Assembly: GCA_963693085.1 (NCBI GenBank)
Contig: OY856409.1
Span: forward strand, 1,336,556,915-1,336,620,914
From: Alisma plantago-aquatica
Taxonomy: Eukaryota > Streptophyta > Magnoliopsida > Alismatales > Alismataceae
Length of the DNA stretch: 64,000 nt
Direction of reading: 5' to 3'
Shown one piece after another: positions 1-12,539 of the stretch (position 1 is its first letter; the number at the start of each line of letters is the position of its first letter). A model generated the notes under the pieces. That model was not told the DNA's origin. It saw only the letters and a program-made list of their open reading frames with translations, and ran no database searches. Position numbers and translations under genes: made by a program.

Positions 1-904
1 GGGTTGGGTAAAGGGAAGCCTTGAGATCTTTACAAGTCTACAATGGAGTTGCTCTCTCACACATATCCTATCTTACTCATATGGATGTTTTGATTTGAAA
101 ACAAGAGAGAGAAAGGGGCTCAAGTGGACTAGATGCACTGAACTATAGCTAGGAGCTTGAATATCATGAAGGAGCAACCTTGGAATGAACTTAAAGAGGT
201 CCTATTTATAGTTGGGGGTGACCACTAGAAGCTAGGAGCTTTAAGGTACATTTTCTAGCCATTTGGAGTATTGCAAAGGATATAATTTTGAGTGTTGTCA
301 CAATCCAATGGTTAGAATCACTTTTTCTATACACTCTGTGTAGTGCATTCGGTCGAGTTGCAATAAAGGTAACTCGACCGATTGCACTACATGAGAAATT
401 AAATTTGAAGCATCAGTTGAGTTTATCCTAGATGAAACTTGACCAATCACTTAAATATGATTTATCAGTGCATAGCGTCAGTTGAGTTCTGTGTTTTAGA
501 AACTCCACCGAACCTGGATATTCTCAAAATGCATCAAGGTCATCAACCGAGTTTGTCACATGAGAAACTCGACCGAATAGGCACTCTATGATGTATTTTA
601 GAAATATCACTAGAGTGATTAAACGTTCAAATTAAGCACTCCTAATTTTATCTCATCTTATCTACTAGTCATAACATCAATACAAATGGTTACACAAATC
701 ATCCTATGGGTTTTAGGGTGTTTTCTGCAAAAGTGCATTTGCATTGCTTTTGACCTAAACTTGGTCAAGCTAGGGCTTATTGAATTGATCATTTTCATGT
801 ACCTAATACCTGAAATAAATCTCAAGTAGACATATTAGATACATATGAATGGAACAGTTAAATCATTATCAAAATACGAATAATGTATAACTCTTAGATC
901 AACA
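1..904 (-). repeat. Truncated old SIRE-type LTR (S family)
   Basis: Reads collinearly with the right two thirds of the LTRs at 15,499-17,040 and 25,092-26,633. Shared blocks include the inverted TATA box (CTATTTATAG, near 204), the GAGAGAAAGGGGCTCAAG block (about 108-125) and the terminal block with ATGAATGGAA (845-854) that ends ATCAACA at 904. Many substitutions make it much older than the S element. It is cut by the window edge. The sequence after 904 only loosely resembles the S polypurine tract, so a solo LTR cannot be told from a 3' LTR. Confidence 0.8.
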
Positions 905-1294
905 AGTATGACCCCCAAACTATACATTATATTCTTAACTATCCCGTGTTTATCATTATTCTAAGTTTAATACCATTTCCAACCTTTGAGAATGCCAATT
1001 CATTAGGGTATCCCATGGATGGATGACTCACCATAAAATCAATGCATGTCAGGGATCCTATCACCATCATAGAATTATAAGGAGATGGAAGAAGGTTATA
1101 ATTATGAATATGTGAAGAAGGCGATGAAGAACAAGAAGATACATGCCTTACTATTGATCCCTCTTATCCTTAAATTTCACATGATGATATTTTTGATGAG
1201 GTGATGCAACAAATGTGAGAATGCAATTTTAGTTAAATTCTAAAATCCACGTTTCATCACCCACAATGGCACAAATCACAACATAGAAGATCTT

Positions 1295-1530
1295 ATGGGT
1301 TCGATCCACATGGAATCAACGTAATTGTGAATATGAAACTAGCTATGTTAAAAAAACCATTAATGAAAAAAATGAAATTTTGTCTTTATTTCAGAGTTGG
1401 TGATTTGATTTAAGAAATAAAATATAAAATCCATAGTTAACAATAAAGTACAATATACAATAGAGAGGTCTCAATAACACACTTATTGCATTCATCACTA
1501 ATCGATATCATTAATCCTAATTCATATTGA
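1295..1530. repeat. Dispersed repeat, copy 1 (partner near 8,990-9,220)
   Basis: Shares ATCCACATGGA, then TCAA, AAACTAG and TATGTTAAA in the same order as the sequence at about 9,015-9,090, with looser similarity further on (ATTAATCCTAATT, CATATTGAACAT). The phrase is reminiscent of the 'GATCCACAGGGA' region of Athila/Tat-type gypsy elements, but that is only a resemblance. Confidence 0.4.
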
Positions 1531-4035
1531 ACATATCAATCATATGCATTGTAACTTGAAAATTTTGACGATTTCTAACCAGAATTCTTATTCCTCTCAA
1601 CTAAAAAATAGCTTAGACTAATAGGATAAAAAGATTCTCATCTTTGTAATCCTAATTAACTATTCACCACAATCTTGCAATATATGTCTTAGCACTCTCT
1701 CATATTCTCATGTAAGGGCATCTACTATTTTAGTTAATAAAATGAAATATGTGATAAATTCCTAGACACAATCAACATAGTGATCAAATTTGAAAGTTAA
1801 CATCCCAACTATGAACTAAAATAGATAATATCCACATATCTAAAAGTAATAAAACTCTGATGCAAACTTAGAATTAAGATAATAAAGTACAATAACACAA
1901 TTTTCTCTAAACATAATTATCACGCACAAAGTGGTTGGGAAGTAATAATTATACCACTAAATGATACTAATATGAGACAAACATATGGAAAGATGCAGAA
2001 AATAATAGAAAATTATAGGAAAATAACAAAATATGTAGATGGTCTGCCACACCGGGTTGATCCTTACTTTCTCCATAACCTCACACCTTCTTCCTCTTCC
2101 TTTTGCACATCTTCTATCCTCCTTTTTTGACTCCCCTTTCCTCCCCCAGCCATGGAATGGAAGGTACCCTAAATAGTACCCAAGTGGAAAAGGAAAAAAT
2201 GGGAAAAGTCCTCCCTTTTTGTAGCAATTTCTACTATTTAAACATATGTTAAAAAATATTGCAATGTGGCATGTCAGGTAAGTGACACGGCGTGTTAGTT
2301 GTGTGTGTGAAAAAATCAAAACATGCACACATTGTGACTTTCAAGTCTTACAATTATGTAATGAGACATGGCTTGTCCAATGATCAACCCTTTGTCATCT
2401 TTTTCGTTGCTACTAAATTTGTTAGAAAATGCTAACAAGTGACACTTTGTGTCACCTATTTATTGGCATATGTGAAACCTTTTTGTGACATAGTGTGCAT
2501 CATGGGGTACATAAAGTGTCATCTACTGTTTGGTGTGTTTTTGCCCCTCTGATGTTGGGGATGATGTGTGTCTTCAACAAACATTGTGTCTCTCAATTTG
2601 CTAAAATCTCTTAATTTTCTCTTCCATTTAGGCTCTTTCTCTACACGGTCTTGGTCCTCGGTAAAATATAGTGTTTGTATCATGATTTTTGTAATATATG
2701 GCAATATTATTCCAAATAACAATGAATACAATTTACAAGCTAATATGTGTGGCATGTGTGCATGAAACTAAGCATGAAACATGATGTGAAATGCACTTAT
2801 TTAAACACACTATACTTATCATGATTGTCCATCCTTAAGAAATGAATATCTGAATATAATTTTTGATGAGAAAACATCCATCACCAACAAAAAGACATAA
2901 ATGAACCAACAAAGGTTTCTACACCGTTCAATGAATTACAACCATTAGTGACAATTCCCAAGTCCACATATCCAACATGTGCATATATTTGAATAAAAAA
3001 CCTATCACTGCCCCTTACCATTAAAATACCTCATTCTCTAATGTTTATTCTTAGGATTCAAAGTGGTTCCCTACTCGTGATCCCTATGAATTCATATACA
3101 CTTCCCCCACGTGGAAGAACTATATCTTAATACGAGACATGTCTGGTCACAAAGTCTTATGCTTGTGTGGGTACTGGTTGGAGCAGTATTTGGCCTTTTC
3201 TCACAAACAAGGCACTAAACCATTTGCAAAATCCCCAGGTAGAGGAGCCAAAAAATGCTACTTACAACATTAATAGTGCACACAATAGAAGAATAGTATC
3301 CCTTACACATGAAACAATCACACAAAACCAATAATATAGAAGACATATATAGAGATTTTTTTTTATTTTTTTACAAAATTCGGCTTACATATTTAAGGTA
3401 AATTGTACCTAAACATGTACACCACTATGTATAGGATCTACATAGCTTCCCACCTAACATATGCTCACTTCACATCACATATCACCATTCCTATATCAAT
3501 ACTAGATCTGAACCTGAAATCATTTGAATAGGAAAAAGGTCAGCACAAAATGTTTATGTGGTGCCCATAAAGGACATAACTATTGAAAAATAAAGCATAC
3601 TCTTGCAATATCAAAATATTGCTTGACAACATTTGTAAAGAAAAAACAACATTCCTATTTGAAAATTTTCATTATGTGATAACATGTCTTTTATTTTATA
3701 TTTCCATTATACTTCTAACATAGTATTGACCACTCCACCTTAAACCTTTTGTTGAGAAGGAAGACCTCATGGAACCATTAACACCCTGATAAGTGAAGGT
3801 AAAGATGCACACAATAGTAGGGATCACTTTATCCAGTGTTAAAAACAAAAAGGAAGGCACATCTTCAATATCATTATGAATGTTATGTTGTCATACATTT
3901 GAGTAGGTCAATATCAAGTGATAGTACAATTGCATTTCATTTATGTTTGGTGTTTGAAAAATATCTATAGAAAATCAAAACCTTATTTAATAGGGAATGA
4001 TTTATCTCAAACAAGTAAGTAGGCTATGCAAATTA

Positions 4036-4137
4036 TAATACAAACTCAAACATGTCAAGAGGGGAAACAAATTCTAGTCCTTATGGTAATATAAACTCAA
4101 ATATGTCCAGAAAGGAAACAAATTCTAGTCCTCATGG
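4036..4137. repeat. Tandem duplication of a 51-bp unit
   Basis: Unit 1 covers 4036-4086 and unit 2 covers 4087-4137. Both begin TAATA and contain AAACTCAAA, then GGAAACAAATTCTAGTCCT, and end ATGG. The two copies differ at only a few positions. Confidence 0.85.
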
Positions 4138-4829
4138 ACTACAATATCATCAAGTAAAATAGTGCCACATACCTTAGTGTAAATCCTATCAATATTGGAG
4201 TTACTAAGTCAGACAAACCTGACTAAAAGAGCATAAGCAATACTCTACCTTAGATTTCTTATAACTATCTATCAAGGCATGTGATTGGTGGATAAGTAGT
4301 TCTAGGACACCATCTCTTTTGTAAGACAAATGACTTTAGATTAATTAAATTTTATCATATAAGCATTCATGATATCAAGATAGGTTTCTACAATGGACAA
4401 TTTTCCATAGGTAGGTTCCTCAATAGGGTCCTATATTGAGATAATCTAAGATTGGCTGATTTAGTACGATATTAGAATGTAGAATTGTGTATTCATAATG
4501 AATGTACAATTAAATTTTTTATTTATAATAAGGAATTATGTGTTACTAGGTTTACAAAATGATTATGATATCATCAAAACCTAAATTGGCATGATGTTTC
4601 CATAGGTGATACCTATGAAATTTCATGTAAACCAAAATTTCTCAACAATAAACAAACACAAACTTAAGAAAAGCATTTAGCAGCATGTGATAGGGAAAAC
4701 TTCAAGAATTATTTGTGTAGAAGTTACATTATACACTAAGAAGGGAAATTTCATAACAAACAAGTGAAATCAAACAAGAAAAGCTAACAAATATGATAAA
4801 TTTAAACAAAAAATATGAAACTACATATG

Positions 4830-6060
4830 TGAGATTGGTTTCTTTTCCCTTTTGTAAAGGAATATGAAACGAAAGACTCACTTGTCTCTTCATCCATGTT
4901 ATGGCACCTATGATATGGTTCCTTGGTTGACTTTGGTGTTGGAAGGGAAATCTCTTGATATTTCTTCATGTTGTTTATGATGGATGTAATATGCCCCACA
5001 AGAGTTTCCTATCATTTAATGGATGCTTCCTGATTCTTTAAGAGGTTGGTTGTTTCAATCATGTACTTGTATAAGGTGTTCTTCACCTTTTCACAATAGC
5101 CAAAAGTTGGATACTTGACCATATGCTATTTATTGGCTGGGTTGAGCTTGATTCTTTTAAGAAAAGTTGGGATGGTTTCTTCATGTGCAGTGGTAGCTAT
5201 CAGATTACAGATCATTGTTGTGGTTGTTCCATATGTAATTTATTTGTTATTAATGCATTCCTGTTGGAGCTACCATAATATACATGCATAATGTGGAATA
5301 GTAGAAGTCTAACATTTCATCACCTTCTAGTTCTATTTAAACTTGGTTCCATTCTGGAAAGTTTTGATGAAGAAATGTCCCAAAGATCTTCTTAAAATGC
5401 TCCCAAGCTTCATGCAAAGGCTCTGTATGTAGTTGTTGGAAACTGTTGATCTTGTTGAGGATAATTGTTGTTTTGTTTGGAGGGGGAAATTAGGGGTGGG
5501 AAAATTTTGGTTCAGACCGCAAAATCAAACTGAACCAGTTAGTTTGGTTCGGTCTGGTCCTAGACTGTTTTGAGTTTGGTCTGCTCCACAATTCAAAAAT
5601 TCTAAAAATTCGGTTCACGATCCGGTCCGGTCCAAAACCAATTTGACTGTGGACTAGACTGTTGACCTCTGACTATTTTATATGTAAAATACATTTAAAT
5701 ATGAAGTTATATAATGTCAAAATTACAAACAAATCATATATTAAAACTCCAACAATGTAAATATTTGATATTAATATTAGACAATTTTAGAAGTGGTTAA
5801 AAGTACCAAACTTTTATTATTAAATAAGTTATAGAATGCTAAAAATTTCTGAATACGGTCCAAACGATCCAGTTCTGGTCCAGTCCTATATTGAAATGGT
5901 CCGGTCCCAACCCAATCTTACTTGGAAATGGTCCGGTCTACAGTCCATACTTTTATGCAAATTTAGTCCTTGATCTGGTCCAGTCCGGTTTTGGACTGAT
6001 TCTCACCCCTAGGAAAACCTTATTGTTAAAGGTGGAAAGGATTGCATCTAACCCGATGAT
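4830..6060 (-). pseudogene. Athila/Tat-type Ty3-gypsy gag remnant, split by a MITE
   Basis: Minus-strand translation across 5,490-5,340 reads FPPPNKT, then INSFQQLHTEPLHEAWEHF and FPEWNQV. These match the order and spacing of the gypsy gag core of Athila/Tat elements (FPPSKT, NFRQ, ESLYEAWERFK, hGfPeWLQ). Further downstream KNQEASIK and GHITSIINNMKKYQ (about 5,050-4,940) correspond to the gag C-terminal block usually reading IKNLE..QIGQLA. Several stop codons and frameshifts break the frame, so it is non-functional. The MITE at 5491-6011 interrupts it just before FPPPNKT, with the coding sequence resuming near 6,012-6,060. No protease or RT is seen beside it. Confidence 0.75.
5491..6011. mobile_element. 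hAT-like MITE with TAGGGGTGRGAA termini
   Basis: A 521-bp non-coding element with terminal inverted repeats TAGGGGTGGGAA (left) and TTCTCACCCCTA (right). Subterminal regions are rich in GGTCC, GGTCCGG and GGACC words on both strands, and the middle is AT-rich. This matches a widespread plant hAT-type MITE design. Flanks are GGGGAAAT on the left and GGAAAACC on the right, so an 8-bp target duplication is only partly preserved. It sits inside an Athila-like gag remnant, which confirms insertion into older TE DNA. Confidence 0.75.
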
Positions 6061-6309
6061 CAATCATTTATCAATCTCATGAATACACTACTTTTCCTAA
6101 GCTCACAATGAGACCGAGAAGAGGAAAAGGTAAAACCCATCACCAACTATACAACATAACTGAACTCCAAAAATTCTATCATGAGTAGGTTGGGATCATT
6201 GATGGTAATGAATGAAAACTAATTTTCCTTCATAATGTCAACAAGACTTGGTCCAAGGAAATAAGACCCACCATAGTTATTTCACAATTTTTCGATTTTA
6301 ATATAAGGT

Positions 6310-8572
6310 AATATGGCAGCAGAATAGGAAGCAAAATAAAAATTTAACTGCCATATTCTCCTTTATAACAATAGATTGAGTCAACAACTATATAATGAGA
6401 AGGATAGTTTCAAGGATATACCAGGTCCTGACGCTAGTCTAGTGACAATCTCCTCATCGTAGTATGCACCTTTCTTCAAGTCTCACTCAAACAACATTTG
6501 CAGTAGCTCCTAGTTGATCACCACATACAACAACTTGACATTGTCCTAGCGGGAAAAGCTCCTTGCCTCTAGAGTAGTCCACATGAACCATCAAAAACTC
6601 TTATCATTCTAAAAGAACAAATAAGAAGGTGTTGTCCCTTCTCGTTGGTGTACTAGTACCAACTTTCTCTCCTACAATTCTTCTCCCTTGCTATATAACA
6701 ATAACAACTATATAATGGGAAGGATGGTTTTGAGGATATACCTGATCATGGAGCTAGTCCAACGACAATCTCCTCATCGTAGTATTCACCTTTCTTCAAG
6801 TTGGTGCTACTACACTAATGAGAAGGGACAACTCCTTGTCTATTCTTCTAAAATGACAAGAGTTCCTGATGGTCTGTGTGGACTACTCTAGAGGTGAGGA
6901 GTTTTTCTCACTAGGAGGACAACGTCAAGCTGTATCTATGGTGATCAACCAGGATTTGCTCAGATTCTCTTAGTTACCACAACCAGAGAAGACAACAATT
7001 GTCAGAGGCAATTGATGTTGTCTCTAGGAAGCCTCCAATACCCATCTATTTATGAGAAGATTAGGGTCAGGGTGCCTAGTCTGAGCGGGAGTCAAAAGGA
7101 CCAAAATTTCATGAATTTTTGCATCCTACGAGCGGAAAAACATTTAGTTCACAGGTGAACCGATTGGTTGGCATGTGAGTCTATTAGTTCAACCCTTGAA
7201 CTGATTATTTCATCATGCTTCCCAATCACAATTATATTGGCAATTATAATTCAATTAATGTACAATATGACGTCAACACTAATCCTTGATGAAATCAAAT
7301 TGATCCATGAACTGGTTGGTTTGTCAAATGAACCTTTCAGTTGATGACCTTGAGTCGATCGGTTCACTTAATGAACCGGCCAATTCATGCCCTAGTTCAT
7401 CTAGAATTTTTTCGATGCAATTTCCAATCAACTTGGCACTCCAACCGATCAGTTCAACACATAAACCTGTCGATTCAGAGTTCAATCAGTCAAATTTTCT
7501 TTAAATTGAATACTTAAACTCTTTAGTAATGAATTTAAAACATTATTCATGAATAAACTCCTATTCCAGGTATTCCTATGTGTGCGACCCTATAGGTTCC
7601 AAGTTACGTTGGTAGTAAATGTCCATAACTACTTTGACATCACATGCAAAGAGTGATATCTGGAAACACATCATTGCTACCCAAGTAAATGGAAAGTTGG
7701 AGAACAACTTCAACCTACAATCTTTGATTAGTGTTATATTGTTTGTATAGTTCCTTCGTCACTAATAACTAGATTGAACTCAATGCATGGAATAGTCATC
7801 CTCCTCAACATTCAATCTATGTTCCTTGAACTAGAGCAAAATCTCTAAGATATATGTAAACTCAATATCACATATTGACTCACATGTGCATGTCCATGCA
7901 TTTCTCAGTCTTACTAATCAAGTGGCCAGGATCTGATACTCTTGTAGGAGGGACAAATCTCATCTATGTCACTCACAGTCATTCCCATGTGTCATAGTGC
8001 ATATGATCATCACCTTTATGGCAACCCTTATTCAAGGTCACAATGGATGATGTCAAAGTACACTGAAAAACATGTGATGAGTGTAGTGATTTTAGGTCTA
8101 AGAACCACAATCAATACCAACACTATGAGAGATGACTTTAACTACCATGTACTGATTTCCATGTGTCACTCTGATGTTGGTTTTATTTGATTACTGTTCT
8201 CCAATAAGTATCTATGTGTTTGGTTCGATATCACATATCATGACTGATGAGATTCTATCTTCAACCAACACACACTTTGCTCTTATGTGTTATTATTGTC
8301 AATTAACCTTCCACAATAATAGTCGACAAAGGACAATAACAAGAATGTGTGTACTCTGGGCATCTGTATGATCTCATTGTTCAGATCATCAACTCGAAGA
8401 CATACATAATTGAGTAATATCATTCCCTAGACGTTTATTATGTTACATCATTATCTCATAACTGAATAAAACAAAATAAATTTGAAGATTGCCTTTATTA
8501 TTAATAAAATTATGTATAATATATGCCATTACAATTATCATATGATTTTCTCTGAGGGCATACATACTAACA
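6310..8572 (-). repeat. 3' LTR of element R, internally rearranged
   Basis: Collinear with the 5' LTR halves: ACAATCTCCTCATCGTAGTA, the CTCTAGAGTAGTCCAC block, an inverted TATA near 7,047, the word region 7,145-7,500, and GTGTGCGACCCTATAGGTTC at about 7,581. It ends (LTR start in minus sense) ..TACTAACA at 8572, so it reads TGTTAGTATG on the minus strand. Compared with the canonical copies, 6,500-6,960 contains an extra inverted arm and a duplicated spacer. Confidence 0.8.
6500..6960. repeat. Imperfect inverted duplication inside the R 3' LTR
   Basis: Segment 6500-6664 (from GCAGTAGCTCCTAG to ACTAGTACCAAC) is repeated in reverse complement at 6800-6960. The 135-bp spacer (6665-6799) is itself a direct copy of about 6,385-6,498, with CAATCTCCTCATCGTAGTAT in both. 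The other R LTR copies (14.8 kb and 36.7 kb) lack the inversion, so it arose in this copy. Confidence 0.8.
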
Positions 8573-9239
8573 TTTAAAGCTTGTTGTGGTTGTGCCATGG
8601 TGCAATCCATTAATAATTTTACATGATTATTAAATTGATTAAAACACCTTATGGTTACACCTCCATAGTAGGATCCTGCTAAACCCCTTCCTATTAAATT
8701 GTACCTATGAGTGAATACTTCCTTTGGATTGTTAAACATGCCTCCAATTGTTGATCTCATTCGATCGATGCAGAAGTACACATATGAAAGAAAGATTTCT
8801 TAAAAATATAGAACAAATGAAAACTAAAACATACAAAATGTTTATATAATTACTTATCCATCAAAACCAACAAAATACATATAGACAAAGGCCCGAATCA
8901 CCAGAAACATTATAAAAAATTCATGCAACAAATTTGAGCATGAAACTGTGTACCATCAAAGCCACATGCCATGTTATGTAATATCACAGATCACAATGTA
9001 ATAAATATTATTGTTTGAATCCACATGGAGTCAATGAAATTTTGGATTTAAAACTAGTTATGTTAAACAAATAATTGGGATTAAGATCAAAGAGGGCTTA
9101 ATTATTGAATTGATGTGTTTATTAAGAATCCTAATTGGCAAGATCAATAGCAATGGGTAATGGAGAGGTACTGAAAATACATCCATCTATTTTAGCAATC
9201 AAGATATCATTTAGATTTGATCATATTGAACATCTTAAT
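8573..9239. other. R interior where RT and RNase H would be expected; no domain seen
   Basis: Only about 670 bp separate the integrase relic from the 3' LTR, too little for RT plus RNase H. No YVDD-type or RNase H motif is visible. A block at about 8,990-9,220 repeats the sequence at 1,295-1,530. Deletion with replacement by another repeat is the simplest reading. Confidence 0.5.
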
Positions 9240-10200
9240 AAAATAGACATTAACTTGAGACATTCCAAGTGATTTGGTTCTAAGATTTTTGGGAAACTTC
9301 TTTCTCACATAAGCTTCACATCCCCATATCTTCATAAAAGAAACATTGGGACGCTTCTCATATCATATCTCATGTGGTGTCTTTTGAATTGATTTAGATG
9401 GTACACGGTTTAGCATAAACACGGCAGTTTTAAGAGCATAACTCCAGAAGGTAATAGGAAGTTAAACTAAACTCATCATTGATCACACCATATCTAGCAA
9501 TGCATGATTCCTTCTTTTTGATACACCATTATGCTGAGGTGTTCTAGATGGAGTCCATTGTGATACAAAGTCATGGTCTTATAGAACGTCCTCAAACTCT
9601 CATCTTAAGTATTCTCCACCTCAATCAGAATGAAGTGCCTTAATGCTTTTTCCAAGTTGATTTTGTACTTCATTCATGAAATCCCTAAACTTTTCAAGGG
9701 TTTCTGAGTTATGTTTCATCAGGTAAACATAATCATACCTACTAAAGTCATCACTAAAGGTGATGAAGTACTAATAACCACCACTAGCATTTGTTCTAAA
9801 AAGGCCACATGCATCAGTATGTATCAGTCCTAATAGATCAATATCCCTCTCATTGTTACCAGTGAAAGGGGTATTAGTCATCTTTCCCAATAAATAAGGC
9901 TCGCATGTCTCTATTCATTCAAAAATCAAAAGATTCTATGTATCCGTCTTTATCGAGTCTAGATATGTGATTCTCATTTATGTGCCCTAGACGACAATAC
10001 CAAAGATATGTCTTGTTTGAGTGAGTTATCGAGTTTTAGTCTTTTTGAAATTTATGGTATAAATACCCATCTTTGATTCTAGAAAATAAAGACCATAAGA
10101 CATTGGGGCACTGCCATAAAAGATCTCATCTTTTGAAATAGAACATCGGCCGTTCTTAATATTAAATTTATATCCATCATTGTACATATAAGATACAAAA
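9240..10200 (-). pseudogene. Copia pol remnant of element R (pre-integrase and integrase)
   Basis: Minus-strand reading around 9,520-9,270 gives fragments of copia integrase C-terminal sequence in order: a SYALKTAVFMLNRVPSKSI-like run, a KTPHE(I/M) block, then EKRPN, FMKIWGCEAYVRK and FPKN. The region upstream to about 10,150 corresponds to the integrase core and pre-integrase zone of the same copia branch. The frame has many stops and small indels, so it is dead. It belongs to R because strand and order (gag at higher coordinates, LTRs outside) agree. Confidence 0.75.
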
Positions 10201-10299
10201 AGGATGTTTCTATTTATAGTAGATACATAACATCAATTTATTAACTCTATTAAAAGCCCTATGGATAGAGATAAATTATATGTTCCAACTGCATCGAGA

Positions 10300-11250
10300 G
10301 AAACTCTTTCTCTATTTGCAACTCAAGGTTCAACCTAACCCTTTCTTAAAGGCTTACTTATTTTTAGATCTTGTATATTCGAGCATGTGTGAGATCCACA
10401 TCCAGTATATAGTACCCTAGATGAAGAAGTAGATAAGTTTATCTCAATAATGTATATACCTAAAGAGGAGATCTATATCCCCATCTTCTTATTCATGAAT
10501 GCCTTCAAGTATAAAGGACAAACTCCTCTTGTAATTTGGTTTCTCCTTATCTTGAGTGCTGAAGATCTAGATGTATGCTTAGCCTCAAAACTATTCATGG
10601 CCTTGCTCTCATCCTTGGACTCCATCTCACTGATCTCTATCACAGATTTGTCCTTCTTCATTCTTGCTTCGAAATTTATCAGTATGCCAAGTAAATTTGA
10701 CAATGGTCTGGCCCTGTTATTCAACTGGTAACACTCAATGAAATGGCTATATGATTCAGATAATGATTACAAAATCATATGCGTGGCCAACCCTTGGCTC
10801 AAAGAGAATCCCAGTTCTTCTAGATGTTCCACATGTCCAATCATATTGAGCACATGGGTGTCTACTGGGTCTCCCTCTGCCATCTTACACTCAAAGAGAG
10901 CTTTTGAGACATTGTACCTTTCTTGTTTTGATTAATATGGTTCACATTCTTATGACGTGTTGTCATCTCAAGGATCACCATGTCTTCACATTGCTCATGC
11001 AACTCATAATTCATTCAACTTAGCATAGGGTGCTTTATGTCTAAGTCATTATTGGCAAGCTTCCAGTAAGCATCCACTTCAGCCTCACACATCAGGACCA
11101 GGTATTTCTGGCACTAGTGTTTCTAGGACATAAAGCTTATGCTCATAATTGAGAACCCTTCTCAAATTCCAAAAGTAGTTGAGGAAATTTGTCCCATAAG
11201 TTTGTCCTTCCTAAGGACAAATCACAATGACTATTTGATTCTCATTTGAT
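10300..11250 (-). pseudogene. Copia gag remnant of element R (UBN2-type)
   Basis: Minus-strand fragments match the UBN2-type copia gag in order: a YEHKLYVLETLVPEIPGP-like run (about 11,145-11,085), LANNDLDIKHPML, MNYELHEQCEDM, CKMAEGDPVDTHVLNMIGH (about 10,890-10,835), LEELGFSLSQ, and LLGILINFEARMKKDKS (about 10,697-10,645). Several frameshifts and stops separate them. The longest open piece covers 10,473-10,724. No zinc knuckle was found downstream of the last block. Confidence 0.75.
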
Positions 11251-11764
11251 TCTAAAAGAGAAAATTTGCTTTTGATTTGAATAAAATTTCACGATATTCC
11301 TTTTAATTAGTTATCGCTCCCACTATTTTGTTCAAATTGATAGCCCTCACTATCAATTCAAAAGATTGTAGCGTACAACCTTCTAGTGAGCCAAGATCCA
11401 AAATAATTGAATTATTACCCAACCAACGCCAGTGTCCATAACCAATCATTAAAGTAGGCAACATTTACCATTTGTATCTTATACAATTCTTAGATACATG
11501 ATATGTACAACTCCTTGCCATTGTCATCTACATGCTTCTAGGTGCTTAATCTCATGAAGATCATTTAGTTAAGACTGGTCCAAAAGCCAACACAATAGTG
11601 ATACACCCTGCTTGGCAGACCCACATAACTACCATCACACTTCCACGAGATAGATGGCGCACCACGCTTGGCATGCCCATGCTTGGTCAATCAAGATTTT
11701 CATGTGTGTCACTAATGAAAAGTATCTTAGACTTAATATGTTATTGAGGGATTTATATTTATAA

Positions 11765-11797
<33 letters not shown>

Positions 11798-12203
11798 CAC
11801 ATATATATATATCCAATCACCACATAAAATAGTATGTATCATATACATGCTATATCCCACAAACGTAAAATGCAATTAAAATATAAGCGATAGTGATGTC
11901 CATTCTATTGTAATTCCTTAGAGTCGCAAGTAATTACCACCATCCAGGGTCTACATGTCATGTGGAAACCTATTGTTGATGAATATCCATACTTGCCAAT
12001 CTGGGTTGAGTAGTTCAACCCTTGAATCGATTGTCTTGACTCCTGTCTGGTCAGTTGGTCGTGTCCCCAGTTGACTGGCCTTCAATGTACCATCTTCTGG
12101 ATTCTATAGTTGATCGGTTGGGCCACTAGCCGGTTAGTTTGGCTCCACCTGCTATCTGTCCTCCTCAGTCCTCTAGTTGATTGCCTTATCTTCTAAAATG
12201 GGT
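11251..12203. other. R leader region with a word cluster; no gene
   Basis: Lies between the R gag relic and an inserted LTR. It contains a CA/TA microsatellite (11,764-11,812). At 12,005-12,180 there is a cluster of GGTTGAGTAGTTCAACC, GATCGGTTGG and CTAGCCGGTTAG words resembling the word region of R LTRs, so part of this may be another R-LTR fragment. Confidence 0.5.
11764..11812. repeat. (CA)n-(TA)n microsatellite
   Basis: Alternating CA with one AA interruption from 11,764 to 11,800, followed by alternating AT up to about 11,812. A short valine/cysteine-rich reading frame on the minus strand is a by-product of this repeat. Confidence 0.95.
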
Positions 12204-12539
12204 TGTTGATAACACCCAAATTTAGGCATTTATGCTAAGCATTTATCTATGGTTTTGTGTCATCATAGACTTAATATGTCCAAAATAACCCTAGGTCCTG
12301 ATCTTTTAGTATTTTATATTTTTTCATAGATAGAGTTTCTCAACTTGTCAATTTTGAGACCTGCAGACACTGAACTCAAGAAGACACTATTTCTCTAGAT
12401 TTTGCCCAATAAGTATTGTATTATCTTTATCAGAAAGCATCCTCATCAATCAGAAGGTTCATTGACGTGGGCCCACAACCACCAGTAATAGCCCCCCCTC
12501 CACGGGGTGGGTTTGTTCCTAAAGAGCAAAGGGTCATGA

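Larger units (their letters stand above)
905..4829. other. Anonymous AT-rich repeat-derived DNA, no gene recognised
   Basis: All reading frames are short and heavily interrupted, and no protein family could be recognised on either strand. The stretch holds a 51-bp tandem duplication (4036-4137), a short GT run near 2,298, and a block around 1,295-1,530 with a partner at about 8,990-9,220. It could be the decayed interior of the SIRE-type element whose LTR lies at 1-904, but no gag or pol motif supports that. Confidence 0.5.

Noticed and set aside
1957..2328. 123-codon minus-strand ORF
   Set aside because: Low-complexity, Phe/Tyr-rich composition and no recognisable motif; expected by chance in AT-rich DNA.
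5520..6000. GGTCC-rich repeats as a possible minisatellite
   Set aside because: Better explained as subterminal repeats of the MITE with clear inverted termini.
8443..8781. 112-codon minus-strand ORF with an AYIIHNFI string faintly like Harbinger transposase ends
   Set aside because: It crosses the R LTR boundary at 8,572, and the string lies in LTR sequence that is non-coding in other copies.
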